Translations under genes and position numbers: made by a program
The notes under the pieces: model-generated
The model's input: the letters and a program-made list of their open reading frames with translations, nothing else
Database searches by the model: none
Told to the model about the DNA's origin: nothing
Shown: one piece after another, positions 1 through 11,666 of the stretch
How the letters are laid out: each line of letters begins with the position of its first letter
Position numbering within the stretch: the first letter of the stretch is position 1
Source of the DNA: Doris montereyensis
Lineage: Eukaryota > Mollusca > Gastropoda > Nudibranchia > Dorididae
DNA: 64,000 nucleotides
Assembly (NCBI GenBank): GCA_037039925.1
Contig: JAXRKP010000602.1
Coordinates: 138,501 to 202,500 of the forward strand
Reading direction: 5' to 3'

Positions 1-2182
1 ATCCCCTGATTCTGTGATAGTTACAACTGGAGATTTCAATCAATGGAACGTTGACCCTTTCCTTTCTATTCTATCAACATGTGACATGTCCAACACATCA
101 AGATAAAATACTTGACCTATTTTATTCTAATGTGGCAAATGGATATAAAAGCAAGGCTCTTCCACCACTTGGCGCATCAGACCACAATATGATACTAATG
201 ATGCCCAAGTACAAGACCAAACTGATTGAGAAAAAGCCAGTTAAGAAACTAAGTTAATCTGGAATAATGATGCATGTGAAAGGCTGAAAGGTTGTTTTGC
301 TTGTTGATTGGAGTGTGTTTTGTGACTCATGTGAAAGCCTTGAGGAACTGAATGATGTTGTAAGCTCTTATAATGATAATTTTTGTCAAGAATCTGTCCT
401 AGAAAAAGCAACCACAAAAGTATATCCAAATAATAAACCATGGGTGACACGCGAACTCAAACATTTACTCAATAACAAAAAACGCGCATTCATGGAGAAA
501 AATAACGAAAAGAAGAAAACAGTTCAAAAAAGAATTAAAAAGAAAATTAAAGAATGCCAAAAGAAATACAAAAACAACATTGAAGAAAAAAAAATTTAGA
601 TCAAATAACTTGAGATGTGTCTGGGATGGAATGAAAAACATTGTAGGCTATAGGAACATAAGAAATTCTATACTTTTAGAGAGGGGAAAGAAAAAGAATA
701 TGTTGACTACCTGAACACTTTTTACGCTAGATTTGAGCAAATTGATTTTTCTGATCACATAGATGGTATGAGAAGTAACCTTTTAAAAAAATCTTAAAAT
801 AAACAAAGCCTGTGGACCGCACAACATGAAATTATGTTCTAGTGAACTCTCAGGTATATTTTTGTACATATTTAATTTATCACTGTCATTAAATGAAATA
901 CCGAATGCTTGGAAAATGTCTCAAATATATCCTGTCCCAAAATGCAGTGATATAAAAGAAATGAATGATTTAAGACCAGTAGCATTGACATCTATTTTAA
1001 TGAAATGTCTTGAGAGGATTGTGTTAAAAACAATTACAATTACAAGTGGACCTACTCTCGACACACCAATTTGCCTATAAATCTAAAGGGACATTGAAGA
1101 TGCTATTCTATTTTTTACAAAAAAATGTAACATCATCTTGATACTCCAAAAAGCTATGTCAGAATTCTTTTCGTTGATTTTCAAGTGCTTTTAATACAAT
1201 ACAGCCACACATCCTGATTCCTAAATTGTTAAATATGGATTTGGAAAAAACTGTAACTCTCTGGATCTTAGATTTTCTGACCAACAGACCTCAATTTAGA
1301 TTAAAATCAGTGAATGGTATTTTTGGCTCGTCAGTAATTGTAACAAACACTGGATCACCCCAGGGGACTGTCCTTGCACCTATACTTTTTTCTATCTACA
1401 CCAATGATTGTAAAACTGCATTTGAAAAAAATCCCAATAATAAAATATGCAGATGATACATCTATCCAAGCTCTTATCAGGTCAGAAGTAGATCTAATCA
1501 ATTATGCTCAAGAAATCAAAAGGTTTGCAAAATGGTGTGATGACAATTATTTACAACTTAATGTTAATAAAACAAAACAAATGATTTTTGATTTTAGGAA
1601 GACAAATAACATCCATAATGATATTGTTATGAAAGATGAAACAGTTGGAGAAAGTTAATGAATATAAATATCTTGGCATAATTTTTGACGAGAAGCCAGA
1701 ATGGCAAAAACAATCAAATAAAGTTTTAAAGAATGTGAACAAAAGAATGTATTTTATGAGGAAGCTTTATAAGTTTCAAATTGATAACACTCTAATAAGA
1801 CTTTCCATCAAGCTTCATAAAGAGTATTATTATTTTTAGTATAACTGCATAGGGAAGAAATACAAGAGATAGAGAAAAGAAGAAATTTAATAGGACAGAG
1901 AAACACATAGGGAAACTCATAAATGATGTAGAGCCGGAGAACTTTGAAGATCTGTATGAGAATCAATGCAAGATCAAACTCAGGAGTATACTTAAAGACA
2001 ACACCCACCCTCTTTTCTCCATACCCAAAACAAGTAGTAGAAGTGGTCGACTTATACATTTAAAATCCCGCACTGAGAGATATTTTAGATTTTTTCTTCC
2101 AAGTGCCATAAGAAAGTTTGACCATACCTTACTTGAAAGCACAATGGCGTTTTCCTCACAATGTTTAAGAAATGTAAATTGA
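1..2182 (+). pseudogene. LINE ORF2 remnant: endonuclease plus reverse transcriptase
   Basis: Reading pieces in different frames line up as one polyprotein. The end of an APE-type endonuclease (GDFN near 35, SDHN near 178-189) is followed by a lysine-rich linker (about 430-600). RT finger and palm blocks follow (RPVALTS near 970-1000; a degenerate D-FSSAFNT-like block near 1175-1200; TGSPQGTVLAP near 1350-1380; KYADDTS near 1440-1465; LQLNVNKTKQMIFDF near 1550-1600; EYKYLGIIFDE near 1665-1695). A C-terminal segment (HPLFSIPKTSSRSGR, FFLPSAIRKFD) ends at a stop at 2180-2182. At least five frame changes separate the blocks. It is a retroelement protein, not a host gene. Confidence 0.85.
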
Positions 2183-2477
2183 TGGATGGTGAATGAATGA
2201 TTTATGATAAGTTAATGAATGGGTATGAAGCTAAACTGATTTGTCTATAATTATTCTATTTTTTGTTTTTGTTTGTTTTTTGTATATTGTTTCACTGCAC
2301 TATTTATTTACCCACCTTTGAATTTTTTGTATACTTTCCCTAAAATCTAAACATTTAATTATTAACTAAGTTAAATTTGTTTTTCATTTAAATGCATTGG
2401 ATGCATTCTTTTATTTTTCAAATGGAAATTGTGATAACACAAGTATAATTTCCTTGTTTTAAAGGATCAATAAAGAT

Positions 2478-2499
2478 AATTGAATTGAATTGAATTGAA
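2478..2499 (+). repeat. (ATTGA)n 3' tail of LINE
   Basis: About four pentamer units of ATTGA directly follow an AATAAA-like signal and mark the 3' terminus of the upstream LINE. Short 3' microsatellite tails in place of poly(A) are typical of this group. Confidence 0.8.
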
Positions 2500-2558
2500 A
2501 AATGTTCATTCATCATAGTAAAGAAAAAGACTAGATCTATGTAGTTTGAGAAGGCTAT

Positions 2559-2580
2559 TTTTGTCCAAAATTGGACAAAA
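2559..2580. repeat. Subterminal palindrome of the DNA element
   Basis: TTTTGTCCAA is followed, after a 2-base AA spacer, by its exact reverse complement TTGGACAAAA. It sits just inside the left terminal repeat. The equivalent site in the short copy (about 13084-13106) keeps the symmetry in degraded form, so it may be a transposase-binding or fold-back feature. Confidence 0.6.
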
Positions 2581-4254
2581 CTAGTTTATTGTATAACTGG
2601 ATGCAGCCGTTCATTCCCTTCACATTGATACCATAAAATAAGCTCAATATCAATACTTTTGAATTTTAAAGATTTTTTTAGATACTCTATACCGGCCTAA
2701 CTTTCAACACATCTAGTCAACTTAAAAGCCAGTCCTTATTCCTAAGTATAGCAAGTTGGTATTCATTTTAATCAGCACAGTGTAATCTATCAAACAAATG
2801 TACACAAGACAAAATTTATTGAATAGTGCCTTAGATTGTCAGGAAAATAGTAAAATATTCCACGCATCTGTTATCAAAAGGTGCTGTCCGAAATGAGTAT
2901 AAGGAGCCAGGGCAGTTGAAACAGGGTCGATAAGAAGCACTTGAGAGCCTCTCAAGGTTTTATGACATTTCAAAATATTATCTTACTATTTTCTATTTTT
3001 GCGAAAAAACATTCAAATAACGGAAAAAAGAGTTTGAAAAACAATTTTTCTAAATGAATTTTTGACTGTTTTTTGCTAAGTAGTTCTACAATTTTTAACG
3101 GATGTACTTGAAATTTGACATACAGCTGCTTTGTATCATTACAAAAGAGATCTACAAATGTTTTTTTGTTTTTTTTTTATATCTTTTGTACTTTCTGAGA
3201 AATACATTGATTTTTGTTGGAAATTTTAAGTTTCCTTCAAGCCTCAATTTTTGAAAATTTGTAAAAGAAAAACTATACAAGACAGTATAAAAAAAAAAAT
3301 GATACCAAAGATTCAAAATATTGGTTTGAAGTTTCTATGTGCAAAATTATGCCTCCTAAAATGAAAACTGTAGGACCCAGTTGAAAACTGACAAAAATTG
3401 ACTTGGACAAAAAATTCCCAAGATGGTGGAAATCACTTTCACAATTTGCTTCCTCCTAATTTCTCCATGCTGAACTCATTTATGAAGCTTACAATAGGTA
3501 CTCCAAACCCAAATTGAATTAATCAGAAAAAGATTATCCAATGTAGATATCCTGAAAGAGTTTTTTATTCTGATTTAAATGATACCAAAATCAACATGAT
3601 GGGTTTATTTTCACGGAAGTTATGCCCTTTTGAATTTTGCGCAAAATGGGCCAAAATATGGTCTGGCGACTTACGACTCAAAATGCCATTTTCAGACCGC
3701 TATTGTATAATAACAAATTAAGCTAACCCCTTGAAAACCACTAAAGTAAGAGATAATGTTGCTGACAGTAGGTCCAATTTTTTTCAGGATGCCTGAAAGT
3801 ATACTTTTTAAGTTATACTCTTAGAAAATATGCCGCGAAATCAATTTCGCACGTTTTCGTTAATGGGGCCGAAAAACAGAAAAAATAGGAATTTCAAAAC
3901 CTTTTAAAATCTTTACTTTTTAACCAATCTTGTCGATCTTGGTATCAAATGAAAGAGGAGAAGGAGCTCTATCCATTCCTGATTAGATAAACAACATCAA
4001 AAGAGAAACATAACTACAATAATGGCTTGGTTATGACATGATTTCAGTTTATTAAAATATTTACAATTTTAAAAAATTCAGTAAAAAAAAATTTATCACA
4101 AGAAAGTTTTTCCCCCACCAGATATATCACCAATAAATATGAATTTATCAACATAAAACAAAAAACGGCCTCCAAATATGTTACAAAGTCAAATAAAACT
4201 TCATTAACTAGACCCATGATTTCAATTTTATTTCAGACTAAAAAGAAAGAAACA

Positions 4255-7200
4255 CTAATTAAAAAATTGTTTTAAATTTGAGATTAAATCTTCTTGAGTA
4301 CCTGACAGAGTTAGAATTTTATCTTTGATTATTTCTGTTATTTGTTTTTTAGATTTACCAGTTGTTGAAAGATTTTTTTATTAATATGCCTACTTGTTCA
4401 CTACTTTCACAAACACTTCCGTTGTTATCTATCCTTCTTATTAATAAACCATGTTTTTCTAAATCTGCTGCTGCCGTGTCAATTTTCTTTTGCTGACTTT
4501 CTACCATGTTCTGTTTTAATTTGATTGAGATTTCGTTTTTAACTGATTTAGATTCCTCATCTAAGGTGACTTGATGATTTACTACTTTTTGATGTTCCAT
4601 TCATAATCTAAATGGAGAGTAATATTTTTAGAATCTAATATTTTTTCTGCTACTTGCAAATTTGAAATAACTAAACCTTCAGCATTCATATTAAGGCATG
4701 TTTGGGTTGATAGCAATGTTTCAAAGTTATGATCAAAAAGATGTTTACCTACTATTCTCATATCTTCACTAACTTTATGAGAACCCACTCCTGCTTCAGA
4801 CCGTAAAAGAATTGTAGCTTGTCTAATATTATCTGCATAAGCATTATTTTCTCCTGATTTTACTTCTACTTCATGAAGTTTCTTGTTTGAAAATCTTTTC
4901 ATTCAGACTATCATTGCATTTATTGACTAATTTTGTTTCTTTCTTCAAAGTTTTTACCTTTCTTTTCTTTATTTCCAAGGTGGCTTCTAAATAATTAATG
5001 ACACTATCTTTTTGGTCAATTTCAACTTTTCTTTTTCTTTCTGAATTTTGCAAATGACAACTGGTGGTGGCTAATTTAATACTGTTTCTGGAAATTTTTC
5101 TTTTTAGATTTTGGTTCTCTCTTTTCAGATTCATATTCTCTTCTTTCACTTTTTTTAAATCTTCAAGTTCCTTTTCAAACTTGGCTATTTTGATTTTTAG
5201 ACTTTTCAATGACTACAGGGTTATTGTTACTAATGTTACCTTTCTCTACACTTTTGTTTGATGAACTGATGGAACTGTTAGGAAGGTTAGATTGTTTACG
5301 TTTAGGGTTTGTTTCGTTAAAGCAAAATTCTTCATCTAGAAACTTTTGATAATTATCAGGTTTTTTTCGGGTTTGCAGTTCAAATTTTTTAGTCCTTAAT
5401 TTGCCTAATCTTTGGATTAGATTTTTAATGATTTTACTATCTTGTTCCTTTGCTTCACTCTCATTGATTAAGTAAAAGACCCACTTTGCCATAAAATTTG
5501 GATTAAATCTCTCTGTTCTCTGAAATTTGTCTAATTCTACAACTATGCTGTTTGTAAGTTTGAAATTTGAAGGGTTTTGAAAATTCTGAGTATTGACCTA
5601 ACAAAATATTCCTGTCAATATTGGCAGCTGATAGAGTATCTGAAATAAAATTGAAATCAAAAATTAAATCTAAATAACTAATCACCACATCTCGTGGACC
5701 CTCAAATTCAAATAACTGCACAGCTTTGCGATATGTCGACGATATGATGCTTCGCAGAGGACCAGGAGAAGCTTGATGGAGGACAGAGTTGCCACTGCAG
5801 AGGTAGCCAAACCAGTCAATAACCTTGGAAAAACAAAAGGAAAAAAATATGCATATTATATATATATTATGTACTCAAGATAATTCAGCGTACATTCATA
5901 AATCAATAACATGCCTCATAGCAGATACAAAAATTTGTTTCTATGAGATTTGAGGTGTGCAACGAGGTCTGCTGTTTGGCTTTTTTTATATAGAAAAAGA
6001 AAGAGCCTGAATAGTAGCAGAAGCAAATATCAAATGTTAAATTAAGAGCAAGTTAGGCAGATTAAGATATTGTTAACATTTCTGGTATAAATAACTGTAA
6101 TAATATAATAATAATAAATCATCAGATCTATAATAATATAGTTAGACGTGTTTAATAACTAAGTAATGGAATATATTAATATTAATAGTTTAATATCTCA
6201 GTTATACCAAAACCACATAGCACACGATCACATTAATCTTCAATACTGAAGCTGTGGTCTTATAGGAAGAAGAAAGACCACTAATCAAATAGATTATAAA
6301 TCTATTTCTTTCATGTTGAATTGTGTCACAAAGTTCATCTTACTGACCTCTCCGACCCAACCACCAACCACAATGTTATAATAATAAAAATTACCTTCTT
6401 CTGCTCGTCACCATTGTGAAGCATGATGTCCCACAGCTGCACAAGTAGTCTGTTGGTGAGGGGCGGTGGAGTCACATCTGGCCGTCTACCCTTACCGTCC
6501 CTGGTGAACCTGTTCAGCATTGTTTGGTAGCTGTCATCCGCTGTAAAATAATATACAAAATAAATTACGAGTCATGATCCCTCTGCAAAAAAATAATAAT
6601 TTGAGTGTTTAACGCCTCTAACTTTAGTAAGCCGACAAGTCTACACTAGATACCGGTATCTAGATTCAGTATTTTAAGACTTCATATGCTACTATTAGCC
6701 TTTGTAGATTAAATAAGTCAATTTGGAAAAAGTGGGTTTTTCCACAGCTTACTGCAGTGCTAGATTTTAGAAGCTACGTAGAACCATGGAGTTTCTATGG
6801 CTTGGACATAAAGTGGCAGGGGCCAATTATAAACAAATCAATCATAATTTACCTTAAAAATAAAAATAAAACACAGTCATTCACGATAAATCAGACTAAG
6901 AAATAACCCTCCTTCCCATGCAATCAACAAAAATGAATTTGCCCAACAGATCTTCACTTCCGTTCAGACCCGATAGACCCAACTTTCAGTACCGGTAGCC
7001 ATTATGTCTCGATTCAGAAAAAGTGAAAAAACACTCATCTTCTTGAATGGAATACAGTTTAAATAAACATAATATTGATGAACCATTACGATAAATATTG
7101 AGTTTAAATATCATGTCATCGACATCATCAGTCCATATTTCCCTTCACGGGACAAAAAAAAAATAGGCGACTTCATAAACTTGCTCAACGGAGTCGTAGA

Positions 7201-7369
7201 TCTAGAAAACTGAGATCGCTACAACTTCTGACAAACTCATGCAGGTTTAAAAAAAATAAAAGATAAATATAATTTAAACTTTTCCTAATATGCACAAATC
7301 TAAAATCTTAAGACACTTACCTACAAGTTCGTGTAAGATGTTGGCCATTTCGGACATCGGAGTTGCCAT
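4255..7369 (-). pseudogene. Intron-bearing gene of the DNA element, unknown coiled-coil family, frameshifted
   Basis: Three exons join in phase. Exon 1 is 7369-7321 (MATPMSEMANILHELV, donor GTAAGT). Exon 2 is 6540-6395 (TRDGKGRRPDVTPPPL..., LWDIMLHNGDEQKK). Exon 3 runs from 5823 (VIDWFGYLCSGNSVL...) to a stop at 4255-4257. Exon 3 holds FMAKWVFYLINESEAKEQD near 5490-5435 and a strong coiled coil (about 5209-4880, Lys/Glu-rich). It then reads KVSEDMRIVGKHLFDHNF, ITLHLD..., VVNHQVTLDEE and a C-terminal LTLSGTQEDLISNLKQFF. Five single-base frame changes break exon 3 (near 5590, 5200, 4880, 4600 and 4370). The ITLHLD/NHQVTL wording resembles an unnamed protein family I recall from cnidarian and mollusc genomes, but I cannot name it and see no DDE triad. 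It could be a transposase-associated protein, or a host gene family that has become mobile. Confidence 0.55.
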
Positions 7370-8019
7370 ATAAAATCAAAATATGAGAGCCCTCAAGCGT
7401 AGCCAGTCACTACCAATGGCGGAGGAGAAAGAGAAAGTGGTTGCTATGCACATCGTAGTAAAAGTTGGACTTTTTAGATAAGACCTCATAGGATGGAGTC
7501 ATAGTTTCGAATGATTTTGTCGTTGAATTTAAGTAGAAAAAAGGTTGAATTTTAATATGGTGACCATGAAGTTGCCTTTTTTCCCCAGGAAAACCCTTTT
7601 TTTTCGCAATTTAAATTTTTAAAATCATTTTTCGCCAACTTATAGTAAAGATAGAAAGACGATGTTTATACCATTGGAAAGAGTGACATTTTTTCTACCG
7701 GATGGTGCTACATTTGTCAAATAGCTTTAGGAGGAGGGCACCTGTTGGGAATATGAAAAAGTGAGGTTCCTCAAACCATGAATTTTCTTGCGTGTTTTGC
7801 CGTAAAAACACATTTTTTCAAAACGTTACAAAACATAACAAATATTAACACATACAAACGAAAATATGACGAAATGAAAGAAGAAAGAAAACTCGTTTAA
7901 ATGAGATCAGTCTCATCATTGTAGGTTTAATACTTTTTATTTTCTGAATCAGTGAAGTTCGCCAAATTTGACGATTTCTGTGCTCGCTCACCCGTTTTGA
8001 GGCGGGTTTGGAGTACCTA

Positions 8020-8032
8020 CTTACAATCATGT
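8020..8032. repeat. Target-site duplication, left copy (CTTACAATCATGT)
   Basis: This 13-bp sequence recurs exactly at 11393-11405, on the other side of the RTE-like LINE, and is read as its target-site duplication. Confidence 0.9.
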
Positions 8033-8078
8033 CTTTCTTTCTTTTTATCAGTTTCCATTCTACCTTTCGTGTATGGGT

Positions 8079-11046
8079 TCAGATGCCCGAGATCATCTTT
8101 CTAGGGATGCCCTGTCCTGGCATTTTCTATTTTCTTCAAAAAATATTAAATTTCTATTCTTCAATGCCTTTTTTATATCTTCTTCCACTTTCTCGAGGTC
8201 TGCCTTTTGGTCTTTTACTTTGGGCTTTAGCTGTATACTAATTTAGCTATTCTATTGTCATTCATTCATTTACATGCCCAAACCATCTCAATTGATTTAT
8301 TTCTATCTTAGTTTTATGCCATCTGCTTTAGATTGATCCATATTGGTGTGTTTCTGATTTTGTCTCTTTTAGTTTTCCTTCTACTCTTCTTAGATATTTA
8401 ATTTCAGCTGCCTGTACTCTACTTTCTAAAGTCCAGGTTTCACTGCCATAGAGGAGAGTAGGACAATAAACTGTGTTGTAAACTGCCATTTTGGTTTTTG
8501 TTGACAATTTTTGTTTACCTATCAAATGCCTTTCCTAGATGGTTATATATTGCACTTGCCTTTTTTGATTCTCTGGCTGATTTTTTTCTAGTTTTCTCTT
8601 GAGTTAATCATTACTCCTAAGGTAATTGTAGTTTTGAACTTGTTTTAAATTCTCCCTGTCCAATTTAAGATTTTGTATTTAGCTTCCTAGTTACTAGCAT
8701 TGTTTTGGTTTTCTTTGCATTTACTCTTATTCCTCTTTTATTTAGTTCATTGTTCATAATGTTGATATTTGACTGAAGGTCCCTTTCTGATTTTCCAAAC
8801 AGAACTAAATCATCGGCAAATGAAAGCATTGATACATTTACTTGTTTGAGCTTCAACATCCTATATTCATTTTCTTCATTTTTGAGGATGCTTTTGCGAC
8901 TGAATCCATAAATGTGATAAACAAAAGAGGGACTTAGGATACAACCCTGTCTTATTCCTATATCTACATCAAATTCTGCAGATACATTTCCAGCTACTCT
9001 CACTGCACATGTTGGTTTATTGTAAAATCTTTTTAATGGCTTCTATTAAATTTTGCTCTACATTGTGTTCTTTTAAGGAATGCCATAGTTCGTCCCTCCT
9101 CACAGTGTCAAATGCCTTTTCTAGATCTATAAAACACAGGTGCAAGTCAATATTTCTCTCAAGGAATTTTTCTATTATTTGTTTAATTGTAAATATGTGG
9201 TCTTGTACACTTCTTCCTGGTCTAAATCCACTCTGATGTTCTTCAATCTGATCCTCTACTCTTTTCCTTAGTCTCATTTCCAGTATCCTGACATACACTT
9301 TTCCTGGAACGCTAAGTAGTGATATCCCTCTATAGTTTGAGCATTCCATAGTTGATCCTTTCTTGTGTAATGGTACTACAGTTCCCTTTTTCCAGTCGTC
9401 TGGCACCTTGTTTGGACTTCCATGCTTGTTGGCATATTGCATGTAGTAGTTTGTCTGCCTCTCTCCTTTGGTTTTTAATCATTTCTAGATAAACTTGATC
9501 TGCTCCTGGGACTTTTCCTAATTTCACTTTTCTTATAGCTGTTTGGATTTCTTCCATTGATATATCTACATCTTCAGCTGTCTCCTCTGGATTACTTGTT
9601 GCTCTTACTAATTGATCTTTACTCCTTGTTTCATATGTTCTGGAGGGATTATGTAATTGTTGAAAATACTTTCTCCACGTTTCCATGATTTGCTGTCTTC
9701 TTTCATTATTTCTCCTTTGGCATTCTTAATTTGTCATATTGGGCATGTTTTAGTCTTGCTCTTCATGCTCTCCATTGCCCCCCAGAACATCTTTTGATTT
9801 CCTTGATAGCTTTCTTGAAGTCTTTATCCAAACTCTTCCCATTGTTCCTGTTTTGCTTTCTTCCTTCCTCTTTGGCGATAGTTCTTTTATTCACGTAATC
9901 TATCCTATCCTCTGGTTTTTTTGTTTGCAAGTATTTCTTCCAGGCATTTTTCTTTTCTTTGATCTTAGTTTTGACATTCTCATTCCACCATGCTGTTCTT
10001 TTCATCTCCTTTAATTTGTTTCCTACCACAGACCTCTTCAGTACAACTGAGGAGTGTTTCTTTTATATATTTGCCACTTTTCTTCTATTGTGCTATCATT
10101 CAGATCCATCTGCCTTTCACTGATAAATCTTTTTTATCCTAGATTGGAATATCTCTTTTACTATTAGTTTATTTAGTTCCTCTATTTTGAGTTTAGTAGC
10201 TTTCTTCTCTTTCCTTTCTTTTTGTTTTCTTCAGTCAGTAATCTCATTTTGGCAATCACTAAGTGATGATAACTAAATATTTCTGCTCTCTGTTTACTCT
10301 TGCATCCATTGTACTGTAAAAAGGGAGCTGCTAACTATTATGTAGTCTATAATTGACTTTTTCACACCTGTCTTCATTTACTCTTGTATATTTGTGGATA
10401 TCTTTATGAGGAAAAAAGGTGTGAGCTATTTTCATGTTATTCTTTAGGCAAAAATCTATTAGTCTCTCTTCATTTGGATAAGTTGTTGTCTCTCCTTCTT
10501 TACCTATTACTCCTCCTGACGTTTCTATATTGTTGCCTACTCTAGCATTTAAATCTCCTAAAACCATTAGTTCCTGTTTGTGTTTAAGATTCTCTGCAGC
10601 TATTTGTAAATCATTTTCGAAGGTATCTTTTTCTTCTTTAGTGGCGTCTTCGTTTGGTCCATAAGCTATTAATAATTTAATTTCTTTTCCTTTTGGTTTA
10701 GTATTTATCTCTAATAGCCGTGGGATTGTAAATTTCCAGTTTTCTAGTAGCTTTTCATGCCTTTTATGCACTAGGAGACCTACTCCTGCTCTAGCTCTAT
10801 CTTTGACATCTACTCTGAGAAAATTAAAATATTATTTGGTCCTACATTTTCTATTCCTTGTCCTTTTTTCTTTGTTTCTGTAATAGCCAAAATGTCTACT
10901 TTGAATTTTTCCATTTCTTCAACTAATTGTAACTCTTTTCCCTTTATTACCCTAATATTCCATGTTCCAAAAATTACAGTCCGTGTTTGTTTCCATCTTC
11001 GTCGTTGAAAGGCCAAGCCGGGTATATTATATTTATTTCTCTGCAT
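8079..11046 (-). pseudogene. RTE ORF copy A: APE endonuclease and reverse transcriptase
   Basis: The start chosen is ATG at 11046 (MQRNKYNIPGLAFQ), in line with the sister copies. Endonuclease motifs follow: FGTWNIR (about 10970), AITETKKKG (about 10880), AYGPNEDAT and LGDLNARVGN (about 10660-10540). RT motifs are DDWKKGTVVPLHKKGS with SNYRGISLLSV (9400-9310), HQSGFRPGRSVQDHIFT (about 9240-9190), CFIDLEKAFDTVRRDELW (about 9140-9085), IRQGCILSP (about 8950) and the catalytic LSFADDLVLFGKSE (about 8830-8790). A C-terminal LLYGSETWTL (about 8460) and a final RKMISGI precede the stop at 8079-8081. Frame breaks separate at least five segments, so no intact protein is encoded as sequenced. Confidence 0.9.
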
Positions 11047-11129
11047 CAGTTAGGTTTTGGATATGCAGGGGATTAGCCCACTGTACCCTAGGTAGATGGT
11101 GGGGCTGCCACCTTGAGGCCTCCTACCAG

Positions 11130-11355
11130 GCCTTGTTCTTTTCTGTCAGGGTTAACTCCCTTTGGTCATTCAATACCAGCATGCAAGGCAGCAGGTTGTT
11201 ATTTTCTGTCATGGTTAACTCCCTTAGCCATTGGTCAGTCAAGACCGACCTGCAAGACAGCAGGTTATTTTCTGTCAAGGTTGTCTCCCTTAGCCTTTGG
11301 TCAGCCAAAACCGACCTGCAGGGCAGCAGGAGACTCCTGGAGGGCTGGGTCATCT
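11130..11355 (-). repeat. Tandem 66-bp monomers in the RTE 5' region, copy A
   Basis: Three head-to-tail units each carry, in plus-strand reading, TTCTGTCA..GGTTAACTCCC, TTAGCC-TTGGTCA, and CTGCAAGGCAGCAGG. The same array is present in copy C (about 61060-61260, three units) and copy D (about 56650-56790, two units). Its fixed place at the 5' end suggests a monomer-type internal promoter; that role is inferred. Confidence 0.8.
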
Positions 11356-11392
11356 CCTTCCCATACAGGTGCTTACCTGTCCACTGCCTGGG

Positions 11393-11405
11393 CTTACAAT
11401 CATGT
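11393..11405. repeat. Target-site duplication, right copy
   Basis: Exact 13-bp copy of 8020-8032 flanking the 5' end of RTE copy A. Confidence 0.9.
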
Positions 11406-11445
11406 ATCTCTTCAAATCTTAAAAAATCGTCCTCTGAAACACCCC

Positions 11446-11447
<2 letters not shown>

Positions 11448-11515
<68 letters not shown>
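11448..11515. repeat. (GA)n microsatellite
   Basis: About 34 GA units directly follow the C-run that ends the 5.5-kb DNA element and lie 48 bp from an MDC1-like exon. Long ORFs across it (Arg-Glu or Ser-Leu repeats) are artefacts of the repeat. Confidence 0.98.
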
Positions 11516-11519
<4 letters not shown>

Positions 11520-11562
11520 AAGAGAGATGAAAAATAAAGTTGCATGCCAGAGAGGCACATAC

Positions 11563-11666
11563 CTGTGTTGCTTCATTCTCAAGTACGTTGTCCGTTTTGA
11601 GCACTGAGCTTTCTAAGTCTGAGTCATCGTCTGAGATAAGAGATTCTTCCTGCTTCCTTTGTAACA
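11563..11666 (-). CDS. MDC1: MDC1-like exon 13
   Basis: Acceptor CTGTGAAG at the upper end, donor GTATGT at the lower end. It reads [16 protein letters not shown] then a segment ending NEATQ. The SDDDSD cluster looks like a CK2 site and the last residues are another TQ. The phase link from exon 12 is uncertain because of frame breaks there. Confidence 0.65.

Larger units (their letters stand above)
1..2500 (+). mobile_element. Rex1/CR1-like non-LTR retrotransposon, 5' end outside window
   Basis: The window opens inside the endonuclease domain of a LINE and follows it to its 3' end. Seen: an endonuclease TGDFN motif near the start and a GASDHN motif near 165-186, then reverse-transcriptase blocks, a YADD catalytic box and a C-terminal tail. 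The 3' end is an AATAAA-containing stretch followed by a short (ATTGA)n tail at about 2478-2499, which is how CR1/Rex1/L2-type LINEs end. The RT wording (TGSPQG, YADDT, LGIIFDE) is closest in my memory to the Rex1/Babar group, but clade placement needs a tree. The reading frame is broken several times, so this copy is inactive or badly sequenced. The 5' end and any target-site duplication lie outside the window. Confidence 0.85.
8033..11392 (-). mobile_element. RTE-like LINE, copy A, full length
   Basis: A 3.36-kb minus-strand non-LTR element is bounded by a perfect 13-bp target duplication. On its own strand the order is: a 5' region of three tandem monomers of about 66 bp (near 11355-11130), one ORF with endonuclease then reverse transcriptase, a short 3' region, and an (AAAG)n tail at 8033-8046. 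A single ORF of this length with a microsatellite 3' tail fits the RTE clade. Further copies in the window lie at 46222-49097, 56600-58347, 58450-61312 and 63930-64000. It is inserted inside the 5.5-kb DNA element and is therefore younger than that element's insertion. Its ORF is broken by several indels. Confidence 0.9.
2544..11440 (-). mobile_element. 5.5-kb DNA element with imperfect TIRs, interrupted by an RTE LINE
   Basis: The left end (GTTTGAGAAGGCTATTTTTG, 2544-2563) matches the reverse complement of the right end (GTTTCAGAGGACGATTTTTT, 11421-11440) at 15 of 20 positions. Between them lie a long non-coding side (2544-4250), a minus-strand intron-bearing gene (4255-7369), a short non-coding side (7370-8032) and, after removing the inserted LINE at 8033-11392 plus one 13-bp target duplicate, a 35-bp remainder of the right end. 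Net length is about 5.52 kb. A second, internally deleted copy at 13069-14100 shares both ends, which is the main support for these boundaries. No convincing flanking target duplication was found; a C-run follows the right end in both copies. The superfamily is not recognised. Confidence 0.6.

Noticed and set aside
5503..5823. Host-gene exon fused to a mobile gene at about 5725 (in-frame CAG acceptor-like site)
   Set aside because: The frame runs on without a break from VIDWFGYL to the next conserved segment, so a single exon is simpler; a fusion cannot be excluded.
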